A program made the translations under genes and the position numbers. 64,000 nucleotides of DNA from positions 1-64,000 of the forward strand of contig NZ_JARZAI010000013.1 in NCBI RefSeq assembly GCF_029893355.1, read 5' to 3'. Below the pieces are notes generated by a model that saw only the letters and a list, made by a program, of their open reading frames with translations, was not told the DNA's origin and did not search any database. Shown here in pieces: positions 62,035 through 64,000 of this stretch; the first letter of the stretch is position 1; each line of letters begins with the position of its first letter. This stretch comes from Kitasatospora sp. MAA4 (lineage in GTDB: Bacteria; Actinomycetota; Actinomycetes; Streptomycetales; Streptomycetaceae).

Positions 62035-63540
62035 TCAGTAGCGCCAGCGGGTGGCGGCGGCGACCTCCTGGTCGGTGCGGCCGGCGAAGAGTTCGCACTC
62101 GCCGCGGCGGACGGCGAGCACGGCCTCGTACAGCGGGTCGCCGAGCGCCTCGCGCAGCATGGTGGAGGACTCGAAGGCCGCCACCGTCTCCAGCAGGCTC
62201 CCGGGCAGTCGCGGCACCTCGCCGGTCGCGGAGTCGTCGGGAGCGCCGGCCGGGTCGCCGGGGACCTCGGGCGGCAGGGCGAGCCCGGCGTCCAGACCGG
62301 CCAGGCCTGCGGCGATCACCGCGCCGACGGCCAGGTAGGGGTTGGCGGCGGCGTCGAAGCACTTGATCTCGGCGTTGGCCGCGCCCTGTCCCTCGTCGGG
62401 CGGGCCGGGGATCAGCCGCAGGGCGGCCTCCCGGTTCTCCATCCCCCAGCACTGGTAGGCGCCGGCCCAGCGCTGCGGGCGCAGCCGCAGGTAGCTGGCG
62501 ACGCCGGGCGCGCCGAGGGCGAGCAGCGCGGGAAGCTCGGCGAGGACGCCGGCCAGGAAGGACTCCCCCTCGGCGGTCAGCCCGTAGGGGCCGGGACCAC
62601 CCTGGAACAGGTTGCGCTCACCGCCGTCCGGACCGCCGCGCCAGAGCGAGAGGTGCAGGTGGCCGCCGTTGCCGACCCCGCCGGGCTCGACCGCCGGGGC
62701 GAAGGAGACCCGCAGGCCGTGCCGGCCGGACACCGCCCTGATGGTCTGCCGGACCAGCACCGTGGTGTCGGCGGCGCCCACCGGCCCGTCGGCGGCGAGC
62801 GAGACCTCGAACTGACCGGGCGCGTACTCGGGGTGCAGTTGCAGCACGGTCAGGCCCTGCTCGGCGAGGGCGCGGAGCAGATCGCGCAGGTACTCGGAGA
62901 GGTCGGTGAGGCGGTGCATGCCGTAGGCCGGGCCGTGCGTGGGGTAGACGGGCGGATCGTCGGGGGCGCCAGCCAGGGCGACCACCCACTCGATCTCGAT
63001 GCCGGCCCGCAGGGTGAGACCGCGTTGGCGGGCGGCCTCGGTCATCCGGCGGGCGAAGAGTCGCTGGCAGCCGGGGTGCGGGCTGCCGTCCTGCGCGTAG
63101 CGGTCGGCGGGGGCCCAGGCCCAGCCGGGCTGGGCGGCGAGCCGGACCAGCCGGTCCACGTCCGGGATCAGGCGCAGGTCACCGGCCGGGCCGCCGATCC
63201 AGCGGCTGGTGGTCATCGAGTCGTCGACCAGGAAGACGTCGAAGCAGGGAGCCGCGCCGACGCCCCAGGCGGCGGCGTGCTCCAGGCGGCGGACCGGGAC
63301 GGTCTTCACCCTGGTCAGGCCGGAGTTGTCGACCCAGCCGAGGACGACGCCGTCGACGCCCTCCGCGCCGAGCCGGGCGGCGACCGCCCGCGCCCGGGCG
63401 GCCCGCTCGGATCGGGCGGCGGCGGCCGCGGCGGCGTCCGGGACGGCGGACGCAGCAGCGGCAGCGGCGGCAGAAGCCCGGCCGGGCGGTGGCTCGGCTG
63501 GGAGCTGGGGTTCGGCGAGGGTGGTACTCACACGACCCAT
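62035..63540 (-). CDS. Glutamine-synthetase-like ligase (GlnA4/FluG type)
   Basis: A 501-aa protein of the GS-I fold. After an Ala-rich N-terminus (residues 10-50) come VDNSGLTRVKTVP, LRAGIEIEWVV (metal Glu), LHPEYAPGQFEVSLA, NGGHLHLSLW (metal His), and the C-terminal REALRLIPGP and NAEIKCFDAAANPYLAVGAVIAAGL. It differs from housekeeping GlnA in the ammonium-site region. Relatives in streptomycetes act as gamma-glutamyl-amine ligases (polyamine or ethanolamine). The substrate here is unknown. The start is the ATG at 63540; a GTG three codons later is possible. Confidence 0.88.
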   Translation of the reverse strand: MGRVSTTLAEPQLPAEPPPGRASAAAAAAASAVPDAAAAAAARSERAARARAVAARLGAEGVDGVVLGWVDNSGLTRVKTVPVRRLEHAAAWGVGAAPCFDVFLVDDSMTTSRWIGGPAGDLRLIPDVDRLVRLAAQPGWAWAPADRYAQDGSPHPGCQRLFARRMTEAARQRGLTLRAGIEIEWVVALAGAPDDPPVYPTHGPAYGMHRLTDLSEYLRDLLRALAEQGLTVLQLHPEYAPGQFEVSLAADGPVGAADTTVLVRQTIRAVSGRHGLRVSFAPAVEPGGVGNGGHLHLSLWRGGPDGGERNLFQGGPGPYGLTAEGESFLAGVLAELPALLALGAPGVASYLRLRPQRWAGAYQCWGMENREAALRLIPGPPDEGQGAANAEIKCFDAAANPYLAVGAVIAAGLAGLDAGLALPPEVPGDPAGAPDDSATGEVPRLPGSLLETVAAFESSTMLREALGDPLYEAVLAVRRGECELFAGRTDQEVAAATRWRY

Positions 63541-63935
63541 GCTGCCCGCAGCCGACCGCCGTGGGAACTCCCCGGACGAGTGTTCGTAGCGGCGGCAGAT
63601 TGACCGAACGGACCCCTTCCTACCTCCCGGTAACTTCGCTACAGTGACCGCACGCACCACCGCTGGGCTTCGGGAGCCGCACCAGCGGGGGCCATCCTCC
63701 ATGAGGGTGTGCGGTGCGTACGTTCCGGTTCCGGGGCCGACCTGCCCGCAGAGCCGCTTACTTCCCTTTGCACGCGGCATCACCGCATCACGGCCGGAGC
63801 GGACCGGCGAGATCACGGATGCCGCAGTTGTAGTCCCCCATGCCTCGCTTCTGCGGGCTCCCCGTTCCATCGAAACGCGGAGCCCCTGAAGCGCACCAGG
63901 CGAATCTCCTGACCAACCGACTAGGAGTCAGGCAC
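63541..63935. other. Intergenic region upstream of the GS-like gene
   Basis: About 395 nt with no accepted gene. It should contain the promoter of the GS/amidohydrolase/GNAT operon. Open frames here are short and without ribosome sites. On the minus strand a Cys-containing frame (RAKGSKRLCGQVGPGTGTY) is in frame with the GS gene but separated from it by non-conserved sequence. It may include decayed remnants next to the insertion element. Confidence 0.4.
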
Positions 63936-64000
63936 GTGACTCCTCCCCCGCACGGACTGCGGGGGCTTCTCACTCAACCGCTGAAGCGGCCTCATGACGG
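63936..64000 (-). mobile_element. Right end of an IS200/IS605-type element (omega-RNA tail), partial
   Basis: The minus strand shows two hairpins, CCGCTTCAGCGG and a C5GC/GCG5 stem, followed by GGAGGAGTCAC ending at 63936. This 'AAGCCCCCGC...GCGGGGGAGGAGTCAC' ending resembles the right end of actinobacterial tnpB elements, where the transcript (omega-RNA) runs into the flanking DNA as a guide. tnpB itself would lie beyond 64000. Flanking bases (AGGAGTCA at 63923-63930) form an inverted repeat with the tail. Based on recalled examples; not confirmed. Confidence 0.5.

Noticed and set aside
63644-63973. Short open frames on both strands near the right edge.
   Set aside because: No ribosome sites, no recognisable protein features, and they overlap the probable element end.

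Overview
The window is high-GC actinobacterial DNA with Streptomyces-like codon use, GTG/TTG starts, strong GGAGG ribosome sites and U-less terminator hairpins. It starts inside the 5' end of a 16S rRNA gene. Gene content (rrn-tyrS, serB, inhA-type fabI with fabG, moaA, a 77-aa GATC-binding nucleoid protein next to an ABC-F gene) is what I know from the core chromosome of Streptomyces, Kitasatospora or Streptacidiphilus. I cannot name the species. No tRNA, CRISPR array or prophage was seen.

Layout. 1-750: 16S 5' end, rrn leader and promoters (minus strand). 753-11831: housekeeping genes: tyrS, a DNA glycosylase, an HNH protein, a PQQ-propeller membrane protein, pterin dehydratase, a TSUP exporter, an SPFH/NfeD membrane pair, an orphan ABC ATPase and a GAF-kinase/LuxR two-component system. 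11976-13210: a lower-GC accessory patch with a HicA/HicB-like gene pair. 13210-17435: an HTH-MurA fusion with a perfect operator-like palindrome at its start, and an FHA-ABC exporter. 17656-24822: serB, SixA phosphatase, an MFS transporter divergent from its FadR-type regulator, fabG-fabI, and a metallo-beta-lactamase-fold hydrolase. 24943-36297: TldD/TldE, KptA, a candidate 6C RNA, thioredoxin, MoaA, acetate-type symporter with DUF485, alcohol dehydrogenase, an exonuclease-BRCT protein and SURF1. 36328-44022: a SDR lacking the usual catalytic Tyr, a five-gene Asp23/AmaP envelope-stress operon, an enoyl-CoA hydratase, the nucleoid protein and an ABC-F protein.

44275-55437 is a polysaccharide locus. 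It holds a phosphoglycosyl transferase, O-antigen-ligase-like polymerase, MurJ-like flippase, deacetylase, two GT4 glycosyltransferases, a Wzz-like protein, a CelD-type acetyltransferase and a GH26-like glycosidase. Most of these genes overlap by 4-11 nt on the minus strand, so they are probably co-translated. Together they could start, assemble, flip, polymerise, deacetylate and trim an extracellular glycan.

57497-60263 is the most unusual part. A 376-aa protein isoaspartate methyltransferase (PIMT) homologue is preceded by a 35-codon gene that has a near-consensus ribosome site. The peptide carries two Asp-Gly dipeptides and a Pro-rich tail. A precursor plus a PIMT homologue is the minimal layout of aspartimide RiPPs (imiditides), so this is a candidate new member. 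Upstream lie a possible 47-aa ORF, paired GTGCAAGA repeats one helical turn apart, a DUF5753-type regulator with a degenerate HTH start, and a small gene that looks chimeric. 60421-63540 holds a GNAT, a FluG-type amidohydrolase and a glutamine-synthetase-like ligase in one tight operon. The last bases look like the right end (omega-RNA tail) of an IS200/IS605-type element whose tnpB would lie beyond the window.
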